A DNA stretch of 41,035 nt from Lachnospiraceae bacterium (GCA_028693705.1 JAQUUX010000022.1:1-41035), one strand, 5' to 3'; shown: positions 9,285-18,520, counted from the stretch's first letter. Notes: generated by a model from the letters alone, not told the origin. Made by a program: numbers and translations.

Positions 9285-9335
9285 TCTCCTTTCGGCAAAC
9301 CACCATAATAGTTAGTAGTTTCTGCCAAAAGGAGA
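9285..9335 (-). terminator. hairpin plus T6 ending the nrd-dut transcript and masking the spoVAF ribosome binding site
   Basis: On the minus strand the 5' arm TCTCCTTTTGGCA (9335-9323) pairs over 13 bases (one G-U) with TGCCGAAAGGAGA (9297-9285), with a 25-base loop. Six Ts follow and then the spoVAF ATG. The 3' arm contains the ribosome binding site AAAGGAGA. The structure suits both ending transcription from dut and hiding the site in read-through RNA. Confidence 0.65.
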
Positions 9336-9345
9336 TACATTATTC
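9316..9345 (-). promoter_or_regulatory. weak candidate sigma-G promoter for spoVAF
   Basis: On the minus strand GAATA (9345-9341) fits the sigma-G -35 GMATR. Exactly 18 bases later GAAACTA (9322-9316) partly matches the -10 CATNHTA: it ends correctly but differs at the first and third bases. Transcription would start in the hairpin loop. spoVAF genes are sigma-G dependent in Bacillus. The match is weak. Confidence 0.3.
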
Positions 9346-9371
9346 TATCATCCTAAAATATATCTAGCAGC

Positions 9372-9809
9372 TTAATTTTTTCCTGTAGAACCAAAACCGC
9401 CTCGTGTTTCATTATTCAGGGATTCTACCTCTTCAAAACATATGTTAGGCTGATGTTCCTGGATCCTAAATTGACAAATTCTGTCATTTACATGAATTGC
9501 TGTATCACGCATGGCAAGCGCCGGCATTTTGATTACATCTTCATCAGAACAATAGGACTCATCCACGACACCCGGTGAATTCGGCTGTAATATACCAAAA
9601 TTCTTAAAAGTGGAACTTCTCGGAACGATGATCATCTCATACCCTTTAGGCAGCTCTACAGAAATACCCAGATCGATATATTTAAAATCTCCTGCTTTCA
9701 TAGTTACTTCCTCAGCTGCACGCAGATCAATCCAATCAGATTTTCCGGCAATATAAGTCAGTTTTTCAATTTCCTTACTATGATATTTGATGCGAATTGT
9801 TTTTTCCAT
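9372..9809 (-). CDS. dut: deoxyuridine 5'-triphosphate nucleotidohydrolase (dUTPase)
   Basis: A 145-residue trimeric-type dUTPase, which hydrolyses dUTP to dUMP and pyrophosphate and so keeps uracil out of DNA. All five motifs are visible: the DLRAAEE region, PRSST, GVVDESYCSD (catalytic Asp), NDRICQFRI and the C-terminal RGGFGSTG that closes over the nucleotide. It follows nrdG by 12 bases, with AAAGGAG before its ATG. It therefore sits in an nrdD-nrdG-dut operon devoted to deoxynucleotide supply. Confidence 0.95.
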   Translation of the reverse strand: MEKTIRIKYHSKEIEKLTYIAGKSDWIDLRAAEEVTMKAGDFKYIDLGISVELPKGYEMIIVPRSSTFKNFGILQPNSPGVVDESYCSDEDVIKMPALAMRDTAIHVNDRICQFRIQEHQPNICFEEVESLNNETRGGFGSTGKN

Positions 9810-9821
9810 TATTTTTCTCCT

Positions 9822-10307
9822 TTATTTTAAAACTACCCTTCCGGATTTCAATGATTCCTGTACATTAATGATACGCTGGTTTTTACTTCCGCACCAGTAA
9901 AGGGAAGTATCCCTCAATTGCTCCTGGTATTCTCCATCCACCAAAACATCAATCAATGACATCTCCGGATACTCCAGAATATGCTCCCAGCAGTCACCGG
10001 TATAGAGCCATATTGTCTTTTGTGGAAACTGTTTCTTTATTTCCTGCAAAAGCTTCAATATCATCGGACGATTGCCTTCATAAAGCGGATCACCACCGGA
10101 AAAAGTGATACCTGAAACATAATCCTTTTCAAGCTCATCAAAAAGCTCCTGCCTGGCTTTCTCATCAAATAAGACACCGTCCTCCGGATCCCAGGTGACC
10201 GGGTTCTGGCATCCCTTGCAATGATGGCTGCATCCGGATACCCAAAGTACAACCCGAAGTCCGTCTCCGTTTTTCATATCATCCTTTGTTATATCATGGT
10301 ATTTCAT
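9822..10307 (-). CDS. nrdG: anaerobic ribonucleoside-triphosphate reductase activating protein
   Basis: A 161-residue radical SAM enzyme that installs the glycyl radical on NrdD. The iron-sulfur cluster motif CX3CX2C is at C26, C30 and C33 (CSHHCKGC), and TFSGGDPLYE is the SAM-binding GGE-like region. Length is normal for NrdG. GAGGG lies six bases before the ATG, and the gene starts 36 bases after nrdD. It is the partner of the upstream reductase. Confidence 0.95.
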   Translation of the reverse strand: MKYHDITKDDMKNGDGLRVVLWVSGCSHHCKGCQNPVTWDPEDGVLFDEKARQELFDELEKDYVSGITFSGGDPLYEGNRPMILKLLQEIKKQFPQKTIWLYTGDCWEHILEYPEMSLIDVLVDGEYQEQLRDTSLYWCGSKNQRIINVQESLKSGRVVLK

Positions 10308-10343
10308 ATCATGCCCTCATATTCACATGCTTTTCTACTATTA

Positions 10344-12506
10344 CTACATGCTTTTTCGTTCTTTTATCTCTGCCATTTTTGCGGCGTTCAGTCTAGTATC
10401 CCCATGTACTCTGGAATAGGAAAGATAACCGTTCATACGATCAATTTTGGTAAGGTTACGGCTGCCGCACACCGGGCAGACATCCATATCCAGTTCCTCA
10501 TGTCCACAATCCTCACAATATGCCAGGCTAAGGTTTACGCCCTCATAAAGTCCCATTTTCATGGCACGTCTTACCAATGTTCTGATAGCCTCCAGATTAT
10601 AAGAAATCGGATATCTCACATACTGGATTTTCCCACCGTTGCAGAGCTCCCAGAAACGATATTCCTTATCCTGCTTTTCAGTTGGCGTAATATCCTCAGT
10701 TACATGACAATGGAAACTGTTGGACACATATTCTCTGTCGGAAACACCTTTGATAATCCCGTATTTTGCCCTAAACTGCTGTACCTGTAATCCGCAAAGG
10801 CTTTCTGCCGGAGTTCCATAGATAGCATACAGATTGCCATCCTCTGCTTTATATTCGTTTACCTTATCATTGATATGCTGTAATGTTTCCAAAGCAAAGG
10901 TACCATCTTCCACCAGTGTTTTTCCGTTATACAGTACCTGTAATTCGTTTAAAGCTGTAATTCCAAAGCTGGCTGTAGCCGTTTTTAAAATGGGTGCAAT
11001 CTTATCATTTCGATCCAGATGACCACCATAAAATCCGCCCTGACAATAAGCCAGCGGATTGGTAGACGCTCTCATTTCTCCCAGGTAATGGTAGGTACGA
11101 ATATGTATTTCACGGATCATCTGCAGATATTCATCCAATACTTCGTAAAATTCCCTGTTTTCTTCCCTGGATTTTGCCAGGATCATAGGCAGATGAAGTG
11201 AAACCACGCCAATATTAAATCGCCCCACAAACACCGGTGCATCGTTTTCATCAGCCGGTTTCATACCGCCTCTCTCATACCATGGTGATAAAAAAGCCCT
11301 GCAGCCCATAGGCGAAATGATCTGTCCATAACGCTTATACATGGACGCAATATAGCCTTCTCCTGTAAGGCTGAGCCAGTCAGGGTACATACACTTGCTG
11401 GAACAGAGAACTCCTGCTTCGAACACATCTTCCAATGGTTTTCCTTTTCCGTGAAGTTCCTCATCATATAAGAATACAATTTTCGGATATAAAACAGGCT
11501 TCTTATGTCCCTTCTTACCCTGACCTTTTCTACGGACTTGTAACATCATAAGCGACGCCATTTTGGCAAACCGGTCTGTTCCGGTTCCTGTAGTTACTGT
11601 GATAAAAGGATAGTCCCCCTTGCTGGATGCCACTGTATTAAATTTGTATTCCCAGCCCTGGAAGCCCTGCTCAAATTCCCGTTGTACATCTGTGAGACTT
11701 TCTGCTTTTGCATTCTCCTCCGGTACGCCCAGACGAATGTATTTATCCAGATAAGCTTTGTAGGATTTTTCCGCATAAGGTGCCAGAATTTTGTCTACAG
11801 ACGGTACTGTAAATCCACCATACTGCTGACTGGCAGCACTCAATACAATATCACCGATGACATCAAAAGCTGTATCTAATGTCTGTGGTTCATTGTACCA
11901 GATGTTACTCATTTCGAATCCACCCTGTAATACACTTGCTACATCAAAGAGACAACAGTTCATCGTATCTCTTCTGGCAGACTTATCATGCACATACAGA
12001 TATCCCTCACTGCATGCCTGCATCTCCTTCTGGGACATAAAAAACTTCTCATACAGCTGTGTATTCAGATAATTAAATAAAAGACTTCGTTTGGTGGAAA
12101 CCAGTGCAGAATCAGAGTTCGAATTATTTTTATCTCCGATATACATAATAGACTGACTTTTTTTATAAACATCATCCAGTATCTTTACAAAATCCTGTTT
12201 GTAATTGCGGTAATTACGATAGCTGTCTGCAACAGTAGGTGCCACCTGCTCCAGCGCACTTTCCACCACATGATGCATGGTCTGAATGGGAACCTGTACG
12301 GATTGCATCTCATCGATCTGGGATAATACCAGTAGACAGATCCGTTCCTTTTCCTCAATGGAAAATTCTTTCATCACACGTGTTGCACTTTTGGCAACTG
12401 CATCCACAACCTTCTGTATATTAAAGTCTGTCAAACTGCCTTCTTTTTTAATGATATGAACCTTAAGCTGCGGTTTGAATCTGATATTATAATTTTCCGG
12501 TGTCAC
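10344..12506 (-). CDS. nrdD: anaerobic ribonucleoside-triphosphate reductase
   Basis: A 720-residue class III reductase that converts ribonucleoside triphosphates to deoxy forms without oxygen. Domains in order: an N-terminal ATP-cone (about 14-105), the ten-stranded barrel, a zinc-binding pair of CXXC motifs (CEDC and CPVC), and the glycyl-radical loop RMNGYL with the radical on about Gly693. The start is GTG at 12506, with AAAGGAG seven bases before it. The gene ends with TAG directly followed by TAA and TAG. First gene of nrdD-nrdG-dut. No NrdR box was recognised upstream. Confidence 0.96.
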   Translation of the reverse strand: MTPENYNIRFKPQLKVHIIKKEGSLTDFNIQKVVDAVAKSATRVMKEFSIEEKERICLLVLSQIDEMQSVQVPIQTMHHVVESALEQVAPTVADSYRNYRNYKQDFVKILDDVYKKSQSIMYIGDKNNSNSDSALVSTKRSLLFNYLNTQLYEKFFMSQKEMQACSEGYLYVHDKSARRDTMNCCLFDVASVLQGGFEMSNIWYNEPQTLDTAFDVIGDIVLSAASQQYGGFTVPSVDKILAPYAEKSYKAYLDKYIRLGVPEENAKAESLTDVQREFEQGFQGWEYKFNTVASSKGDYPFITVTTGTGTDRFAKMASLMMLQVRRKGQGKKGHKKPVLYPKIVFLYDEELHGKGKPLEDVFEAGVLCSSKCMYPDWLSLTGEGYIASMYKRYGQIISPMGCRAFLSPWYERGGMKPADENDAPVFVGRFNIGVVSLHLPMILAKSREENREFYEVLDEYLQMIREIHIRTYHYLGEMRASTNPLAYCQGGFYGGHLDRNDKIAPILKTATASFGITALNELQVLYNGKTLVEDGTFALETLQHINDKVNEYKAEDGNLYAIYGTPAESLCGLQVQQFRAKYGIIKGVSDREYVSNSFHCHVTEDITPTEKQDKEYRFWELCNGGKIQYVRYPISYNLEAIRTLVRRAMKMGLYEGVNLSLAYCEDCGHEELDMDVCPVCGSRNLTKIDRMNGYLSYSRVHGDTRLNAAKMAEIKERKSM

Positions 12507-12557
12507 TAAAATTCTCCTTTTCCAGTGTGGTTATTCCTGTAATGTTCATAACATAAC

Positions 12558-13544
12558 TCAATAGTTTTTTAATATATCCTGTAAATATTCTCTGTATTGT
12601 ACCGCAACTGATTCCGGTGCTTTGATGGTAACACCCTTACCCAATCCACTGAGCCATCCAAAGAACTGGCTACTCACAGCCACCTTAACTCTGACACTAA
12701 AATGCTCATCATCTAACTTGCGAAGCGTTGTATCCTTTCCAAAACGATCCATACAAACGCCCAGAAGAGAATGCTGAAAAACAAGACTAACCATTTCTTC
12801 TGTTCCACCATACATGCCAAAGGTCTTATTTGCATACGAAGCAATATCAAAACTGTCAAATTGCTCACTGCCAAGTCTATCCTTTTTTTGCAAAGCGATC
12901 CGACCCATTTTATCCACGCGGTAGTGCTTTATCATCTCCATAGTCTCATCATATGCCACCAGATAATAGTTTTCCTCCGACCATAAAAGCGCCCAGGGAC
13001 TTACCTGATATCGTGCCCCGTCTTTTCTCGCAGTCAGACTTCCTTCCAGATTCCATTCATAATACAAGAACGAAATTTGAACGTTTTCCTGCATAGCGCG
13101 ATGAATCACATCCACATTATCATAAATGCTTTCATTGGCAGTCTTGATTCGATTAGCAACGTACACCTGACGTTTTAACTGTTTGGCATCTCCTTCACTG
13201 GCAAAGTGTTCCAGTTTTTCAATCAGCTCTCTGGATTTTCTAAGAGTTATAAATTTCGATGCCTGCACAGCATCTACCAACAACTTTAATTCCGGTAATT
13301 CAAACTCTCTCGATGCCAGATAATATCCGCTGTCAGTTTTAGATTTGCGTGATTGAATATCGTAGCCGTACTCCTGCAAGGATGCAATATCACGATAGAT
13401 ACTCTTTCGTTCCGCCTGAATACCTTCCTCAGCCAACAAGTCTAATATCCGCATCGTACTAAGCGGATGATTCTTATCAGAATACGCAGACAGGTATTGT
13501 AGAATATATAATAACTTTAATTTTTGTTTTTCTGATTTGGGCAT
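12558..13544 (-). CDS. WYL-domain transcriptional regulator
   Basis: About 328 residues. The N-terminus is a winged helix (LKLLYILQYL to QAERKSIYRDIASL), followed by a WYL domain (residues about 135-225 with SPWALLWSEENYYLVAYDE) and a C-terminal WCX-like extension. WYL proteins sense nucleic acids or nucleotides and regulate stress or defence genes; the target here is unknown. The start at 13544 is preferred over 13592 because AAAGGCGGGAG precedes it. It lies directly upstream of nrdD in the same direction with a 51-base gap, so regulation of the nrd operon is possible but unproven. Confidence 0.85.
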   Translation of the reverse strand: MPKSEKQKLKLLYILQYLSAYSDKNHPLSTMRILDLLAEEGIQAERKSIYRDIASLQEYGYDIQSRKSKTDSGYYLASREFELPELKLLVDAVQASKFITLRKSRELIEKLEHFASEGDAKQLKRQVYVANRIKTANESIYDNVDVIHRAMQENVQISFLYYEWNLEGSLTARKDGARYQVSPWALLWSEENYYLVAYDETMEMIKHYRVDKMGRIALQKKDRLGSEQFDSFDIASYANKTFGMYGGTEEMVSLVFQHSLLGVCMDRFGKDTTLRKLDDEHFSVRVKVAVSSQFFGWLSGLGKGVTIKAPESVAVQYREYLQDILKNY

Positions 13545-13580
13545 ATGCTCCCGCCTTTCTCCATACCGCAGGATATAAAG

Positions 13581-13616
13581 AAAGGTGTTCATATCCTACC
13601 CGATATGTACACCTTT
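13581..13616 (-). terminator. stem-loop terminator after the small membrane protein gene
   Basis: AAAGGTGT and CATATC on one side pair with GATATG and ACACCTTT on the other, with one A-A mismatch and a 6-base loop. A short mixed T-tract (CTTTATAT) follows on the minus strand. It begins about 15 bases after the 60-residue gene's stop. Confidence 0.5.
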
Positions 13617-13630
13617 GCAACTTCCAAAAG

Positions 13631-13813
13631 CTATTCAGTTTTGGTCGTTTGTTCCGTATCGCTCATCTGTGACGCTAACAGAGCATCCTTCGCATTTTTA
13701 TTTTTCCGGATCTTGATTCCCAAGAGTACTGCTACAACAGCAACTGCTATAATCAGGAAATACTGGATCAGATACGCTCCTAAATAAACCATAAATGATG
13801 TTATATTAGCCAT
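13631..13813 (-). CDS. small single-pass membrane protein of unknown function
   Basis: A 60-residue protein. It has one hydrophobic helix (about residues 7-32), then KIRKNKNAKD and a polar tail. I do not recognise a family. Support for expression: GGGAG lies about ten bases before the ATG, the gene follows rnhA by 39 bases in the same direction, and a stem-loop follows its TAG stop. Positive residues after the helix suggest that the C-terminus is cytoplasmic. Confidence 0.65.
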   Translation of the reverse strand: MANITSFMVYLGAYLIQYFLIIAVAVVAVLLGIKIRKNKNAKDALLASQMSDTEQTTKTE

Positions 13814-13852
13814 ATATTTTCATCTCCCGGATTCTTCAAATTGATAAAATAA

Positions 13853-14335
13853 TCATAACACTTCCATAACCTGATCGTCAAGCAAGTCATTACCATCCGC
13901 GGCAGTAGTTGCCAGCTTATCACAACGTTCATTTTCAGCATGTCCAACATGACCCTTTACCCACGTAAAAGTCACTTGGTGGATCTCCATGGCCGTTAAC
14001 AGCCGCTTCCACAAATCCACATTTTTAACCGGTTTATTCCCTGCTGTTTTCCAGTTTTTCTTAAGCCAGGAATCCATCCAGTGCTGGTTAAAAGCATCTA
14101 CCAAATATTTTGAATCAGATATAATCTCTACCTCACAAGGTTTCGTCAATGCTTCCAAACCCGTAATGGCTCCCAACAGCTCCATTCGATTATTTGTAGT
14201 TTTCTTAAAACCTGCCGAATATTCCCTCTCATGCAGATTTCCCTGAGAATCTACATATTGCAAAACAGTTCCAAAGCCTCCGGGACCATCCGGATTACCT
14301 CTTGCTGAACCATCTGAAAAAATCTTTACCTTCAA
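13853..14335 (-). CDS. rnhA: ribonuclease HI
   Basis: A 160-residue RNase HI that cuts RNA in RNA-DNA hybrids. The four acidic catalytic residues are present: D8 (SDGSARGNP), E52 (NNRMELLGA), D74 (SDSKYLVDA) and D139 (ERCDKLA), plus the His of the GHVGHAEN loop. The start is TTG at 14335, which has GGAGG six bases upstream. The gene follows cdd by 42 bases and precedes the small membrane protein. Confidence 0.94.
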   Translation of the reverse strand: MKVKIFSDGSARGNPDGPGGFGTVLQYVDSQGNLHEREYSAGFKKTTNNRMELLGAITGLEALTKPCEVEIISDSKYLVDAFNQHWMDSWLKKNWKTAGNKPVKNVDLWKRLLTAMEIHQVTFTWVKGHVGHAENERCDKLATTAADGNDLLDDQVMEVL

Positions 14336-14377
14336 TTTAAACCTCCATTTATATCAGTACTTTCTTTTTTATCTAAG

Positions 14378-14803
14378 CTAATCTGTCAGGTTGTCCGGTC
14401 CAAATCCCCTGGGCAGTAAATCTCCCAATAAACACTCATGAAAAGAATCATCATGATCTGCAACCAGGACCAAAAACTGGTCCGGATTGCAGAATTCACG
14501 CATCACCTGTCTACAGCTGCCGCAAGGATATGACGCCTGGGAAATATTCTCCTGCTTTGGACTTCCTGCGATGGCAATTGCTGTAAAATCCTGAAATCCT
14601 TTAGATACCGCCTGAAAAATAGCTGTTCTTTCTGCGCAAACAGTATCTCCAAAAGCTGCATTTTCAATATTACATCCGGTAAAAACCGTTCCGTCATTGC
14701 ATAATAATGCGGCGCCTACACAATACTCCGAATAGGGTGCATATGAAAACTTTCTTGCCTGTTTTGCCTGTTCCAATAAATCTTTTTTCTGTAGTTCTGT
14801 CAT
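14378..14803 (-). CDS. cdd: cytidine deaminase
   Basis: A 141-residue homotetrameric-type cytidine deaminase in pyrimidine salvage, turning (deoxy)cytidine into (deoxy)uridine. Zinc ligands C56 (in VCAERTA, with catalytic E58), C94 and C97 (PCGSCRQV) are present, as is the substrate loop NIENAAFG. It ends with a TAG at normal length. The gene lies 48 bases after spoIVA and may form a unit with rnhA. Confidence 0.95.
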   Translation of the reverse strand: MTELQKKDLLEQAKQARKFSYAPYSEYCVGAALLCNDGTVFTGCNIENAAFGDTVCAERTAIFQAVSKGFQDFTAIAIAGSPKQENISQASYPCGSCRQVMREFCNPDQFLVLVADHDDSFHECLLGDLLPRGFGPDNLTD

Positions 14804-14851
14804 TCGCCCATACCTTATCCTGCTATTTTTCTTATTCTACCATAACTTTTC

Positions 14852-16339
14852 TTAAATGATAATACATACCAGTCCGCCATTTGTATCATTTACAATTTTC
14901 TGCATAGTATCCTGTAGCTTTACCTGGCATTCCTCTCCAAGAAGAGCAATTTTCCCGGTGATGCCATCATTTACAAGCTGTTCCACTGTTTTTCCAAAAA
15001 TATTAGTTTCCCAGATACCACGTTCCCCGTTTTCCGCATCTGCAATATAATGGATCAGGTCATTTGCCTGTTTTTCTGTTCCTACGATCGGGGCTATCTC
15101 TGTTTCTATGTTAGCTCTGATCAGATGAATACTTGGACTGTATGCTTTGATTTTCACACCGTACTTATTTCCATGTCTGATCAACTCCGGTTTTTCCAGG
15201 GTAATCTCATCAATATTCGGCGTTACAACACCATATCCCCTGCATCTGACGCAGGATAATGCGTTTTCAACTTTTTCATATTCTTTTTTCCTGGCTGCAT
15301 ATTCCTTCAATGCCGCCAATAGCTGATACTCATTCGCTACAGGTTCTCCCATGAGATTACTTAGCATTTCATAGTAATAGGCATCATCTGCCTCTATTGT
15401 CAGTCTGATACTGCCATCTGCCAGATTTACAGGATCCGCCTTGCATCTTTTAATATAATCTCCTAAAAGTGTGATTGGCTGCTCTATCAGATCTCTCACG
15501 GTACTGATATTCTTAACAGCGTCCTTTACTTTGGAGATTAGCTCTGCCTTTAACGGCTGATCCTTTGTTAACATCTCAATCCATTTCGGCATGAAAAATT
15601 CTAACCGACTTACCGGGAATTCATATAATATTTCCTGCATAATATTTTGAAAATCAGCTGCCTGGAGTTGTTCACAGTTCTCCGGTAATACGGTCACATT
15701 ATATTTGGCATGAAGCTGTTTAGCCAGTTCTTTCGTTTCCTTTGCATATGGTTTTATCGTATTAAGCAGTACCAGAAATGTTTTATGGATTTTCTTTAAT
15801 GTCTGAACGGTTCTTTCCTCTGCTTCCAGATAGGCTTCTCTTGGAAGTTCGCCAAAACTTCCATCCGTTGTAACTACGATTCCTATGGTAGAATGGTCCC
15901 TGATTACTTTGTCAGTTCCTATTTCTGCGGCTCTGGTAAATGGGATTTCCTGTGCTGACCAGGGTGTTCTGACCATGCGTTCTGCTTCATTTTCCATATG
16001 ACCTGATGCACCCTGCACCATATATCCCACACAGTCAATTAGTCTTAGTTTTACTTTAATACCATCTGCCATCTCTACTTCAGCAGCTTTCATCGGAATG
16101 AACTTCGGCTCTGTTGTCATAATGGTTTTACCGGCTGCACTTTGTGGAAGTTCATCCTGTATTTGTTCTCGCAGATAGTCTTCTTTCATATTTGGTAATA
16201 CACACTCATCCATAAAATGTTTGATAAATGTAGATTTTCCTGTTCTGACAGGACCAACTACTCCTATGTATATTTCACCACCGGTTCTGGTTTGAATGTC
16301 TTTATAAAGGTCAATTTCTTTTTTTGTGTTATTGTCCAT
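14852..16339 (-). CDS. spoIVA: stage IV sporulation protein A (spore coat morphogenetic ATPase)
   Basis: A 495-residue SpoIVA. The protein polymerises on the forespore surface using ATP to form the coat base layer. The N-terminal TRAFAC-like domain has a Walker A at residues 29-37 (GPVRTGKST) and a Walker B near LIDCVGY. The middle domain and the conserved hydrophobic C-terminus (GGLVCIII) that binds SpoVM/membrane are intact, and length is normal. The ATG at 16339 follows a hairpin and T5; the ribosome binding site GGAATGGGG is in the hairpin's 3' arm. A sigma-E-like promoter is nested there. It marks the organism as an endospore former. Confidence 0.96.
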   Translation of the reverse strand: MDNNTKKEIDLYKDIQTRTGGEIYIGVVGPVRTGKSTFIKHFMDECVLPNMKEDYLREQIQDELPQSAAGKTIMTTEPKFIPMKAAEVEMADGIKVKLRLIDCVGYMVQGASGHMENEAERMVRTPWSAQEIPFTRAAEIGTDKVIRDHSTIGIVVTTDGSFGELPREAYLEAEERTVQTLKKIHKTFLVLLNTIKPYAKETKELAKQLHAKYNVTVLPENCEQLQAADFQNIMQEILYEFPVSRLEFFMPKWIEMLTKDQPLKAELISKVKDAVKNISTVRDLIEQPITLLGDYIKRCKADPVNLADGSIRLTIEADDAYYYEMLSNLMGEPVANEYQLLAALKEYAARKKEYEKVENALSCVRCRGYGVVTPNIDEITLEKPELIRHGNKYGVKIKAYSPSIHLIRANIETEIAPIVGTEKQANDLIHYIADAENGERGIWETNIFGKTVEQLVNDGITGKIALLGEECQVKLQDTMQKIVNDTNGGLVCIII

Positions 16340-16343
16340 AAAA

Positions 16344-16387
16344 ATACCCCATTCCCTGTTTGTTCTAAATATATGGGAATGGGGTAT
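16344..16387 (-). terminator. perfect 13-bp hairpin plus T5 between the chemoreceptor gene and spoIVA
   Basis: ATACCCCATTCCC (16387-16375 on the minus strand) pairs perfectly with GGGAATGGGGTAT (16356-16344) over an 18-base loop and is followed by five Ts and the spoIVA ATG. It lies 26 bases after the chemoreceptor stop and has the form of an intrinsic terminator. The 3' arm also carries the spoIVA ribosome binding site. Confidence 0.75.
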
Positions 16388-16396
16388 AAATTATGT
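16368..16396 (-). promoter_or_regulatory. candidate sigma-E promoter of spoIVA
   Basis: On the minus strand ACATAAT contains the sigma-E -35 core ATA (16394-16392). Exactly 16 bases later CATATATT (16375-16368) fits the -10 CATACANT. The -10 overlaps the last base of the hairpin's 5' arm, so RNA would start in the loop. spoIVA is sigma-E controlled in Bacillus. Confidence 0.5.
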
Positions 16397-16413
16397 CAGC
16401 CAGACTATATTTC

Positions 16414-18462
16414 TTACAGTTTAAACTTAGAAACAACCTGGTTCAGATCTTCTGCAATCTGTTCCTGCTCGCCTGCCATATTAGATACATTTTCTACGAT
16501 CTTGGAAACCTCTTCTACAGAATCCATGATCCTGCCACTGCTGTCAGCAGTACTCTGTGAAGACTCTGCAACATTCTGAACAGCTTCGCTAACCTCAGAC
16601 ATAATGCTGGCAATACTGGTGGTCATCTCAGATATCTTCTCCGAAATCTCTTCAAAAGCATCTGCATCATTGCCGTATTGTTTTGCAATCTCAACAAAAT
16701 TATTATAATCCGGGGTAACAGTCTCTTTTAAGAAAGATAAAATAGCCGAAGTACCTTCTGTCATGGAAGAAAAAGCCGTATGTACATCCGCAATTGTCTC
16801 TTCGATTCTGGAAACAGTCTGTGAAGTATCATTTGCAAGCTTACCAATTTCGGTTGCCACAACAGCAAAACCTCTACCCTGTTCACCTGCTCTTGCAGCC
16901 TCTATCGAAGCGTTTAAGGACAACAGATTGATCTGCTCAGCGATTTCAGAAATTGCTCTTGCCATCTCACCGATGTTCTCTACTACTTTGGCGTTTTCTA
17001 CAGCCTTAGCCAGTTCTACTTCATGTTTACTGGAAAGACCTGTCGCATACTCATATGCCTTTCTGCTGTTATCTTCGATTTCATTGGCACGTTTTTTGAT
17101 TTCATTTGCCTTGCTGCTGCTCTTACCTGTTTCAGAAGATAAAATGGTAACAGAAGAATTTACTTCTTCAACAGATGCATTAACTTCCTCTGTTGCAGCA
17201 CTTGAAGTCATCATGGCTTCATTGACCTCAGACATATACATCTGGATCTGTTCAAAGTTGGTAAGCAGCTGATTCACTGCATCATTTAAAGTATTACTGG
17301 AAGATTCAATATTTCCTGCTTTGCTGGAAATGTTACTGATTACATCCTTATTGCTGGCATACATATCGTTTAAAGCATGACTCATCTGACCCAGCTCGTC
17401 TTTAGATTTTGTATGAATTGTATCAATGGTGAAATCCCCGGCCGCAAGTGAAACTGCAAACTGCTTTACATGATTAACATTCTTTGCAATGGAATTAACC
17501 TGTAAGATAACCGCCAATGCACAGAAAAGAATAGCTACAATACATACCAGAACCAGAACCCTGACCAATGCAACAACCGGCGCATTCAATTCTGAATGAG
17601 GCATGCGAATCATAAGTTTCCAGTTTACACCGGGAATCGTATCATAGTATAAATTGTAGATTTCAGAACCATCTCTATAACTGGTCAGTCCGCTGTCAGA
17701 TCCCAGCACCTGAGTTGCAGCATTTGCAAGATCAGTATTTTCTTCCTCTGTGATCTTCAAAGCATTGCTGACCTTTTCACTGTCCTCACAGCTTAAGTAA
17801 GTACCATCAGCTGTTGTCATCATCGCATGTCCCTGTTCACCCACCTGTATCGAGGATACAATGCTCTCAATATTTCCAAGCTCCATATCAACAGTTACAC
17901 AACCGATAAATCGATCGAATTCATCATACATAGGACAAGTGCAGGAGGCCATGATCTTACCTGACGTCGCATCATAATAAGGATCCGTGATAACAGGCTC
18001 AGTTGCTCCATTTGCCAATGTATAATATTCCTGTGTAAAATAGTCATACTCTGCATTACTGTAATCGTAAGTGGTAACAACACTGTCCCCATCCTTGAAA
18101 ATATAAGGACCTACATATTCTTCTGCCGGATCATACTGTCTGGGTTCAAACCAGATACCGCTGCCCAACACCAGATCATTGTCCTGGATCATCATGCCAA
18201 GCATCTCTTCATAGGTTTCCAGCTCAGTATTTTTGTAAGTAGTACCTACTTCACGTGAAATGTTCATGGCTGTACTTTTTACGATATTAAGCGATTCTTC
18301 AATGGAATTCATATTTGCTTCCAACTCGGATCCCATGTGATTTGAAATCTGTTCATCAATAATATTACTGCTGGAATTGGAACTGATCAGTGTAAGCACA
18401 AGCATTGCTACAATGATAACCGGTAATGTTCCCACCAACATCTTCATTTGTATCTTTTTCAT
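16414..18462 (-). CDS. methyl-accepting chemotaxis protein with dCache sensor
   Basis: A 682-residue transmembrane chemoreceptor. TM1 is at about 8-28. An extracellular double-Cache domain follows (about 35-285; [19 protein letters not shown] and [12 protein letters not shown] are typical), then TM2 at about 295-320, HAMP, and a long signalling coiled coil. The coil's tip sequence ([26 protein letters not shown]) binds CheA/CheW. The ligand is unknown; dCache domains often bind amino acids or other small metabolites. I chose ATG at 18462 because GGGGG lies six bases before it; the longer frame begins with TTG. A strong promoter lies at 18521-18548. Confidence 0.93.
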   Translation of the reverse strand: MKKIQMKMLVGTLPVIIVAMLVLTLISSNSSSNIIDEQISNHMGSELEANMNSIEESLNIVKSTAMNISREVGTTYKNTELETYEEMLGMMIQDNDLVLGSGIWFEPRQYDPAEEYVGPYIFKDGDSVVTTYDYSNAEYDYFTQEYYTLANGATEPVITDPYYDATSGKIMASCTCPMYDEFDRFIGCVTVDMELGNIESIVSSIQVGEQGHAMMTTADGTYLSCEDSEKVSNALKITEEENTDLANAATQVLGSDSGLTSYRDGSEIYNLYYDTIPGVNWKLMIRMPHSELNAPVVALVRVLVLVCIVAILFCALAVILQVNSIAKNVNHVKQFAVSLAAGDFTIDTIHTKSKDELGQMSHALNDMYASNKDVISNISSKAGNIESSSNTLNDAVNQLLTNFEQIQMYMSEVNEAMMTSSAATEEVNASVEEVNSSVTILSSETGKSSSKANEIKKRANEIEDNSRKAYEYATGLSSKHEVELAKAVENAKVVENIGEMARAISEIAEQINLLSLNASIEAARAGEQGRGFAVVATEIGKLANDTSQTVSRIEETIADVHTAFSSMTEGTSAILSFLKETVTPDYNNFVEIAKQYGNDADAFEEISEKISEMTTSIASIMSEVSEAVQNVAESSQSTADSSGRIMDSVEEVSKIVENVSNMAGEQEQIAEDLNQVVSKFKL

Positions 18463-18520
18463 ATACGTCCCCCGCAATAGAGTATTTTAGATTCCATTTT
18501 CATGGTGTAATCATGCATTA

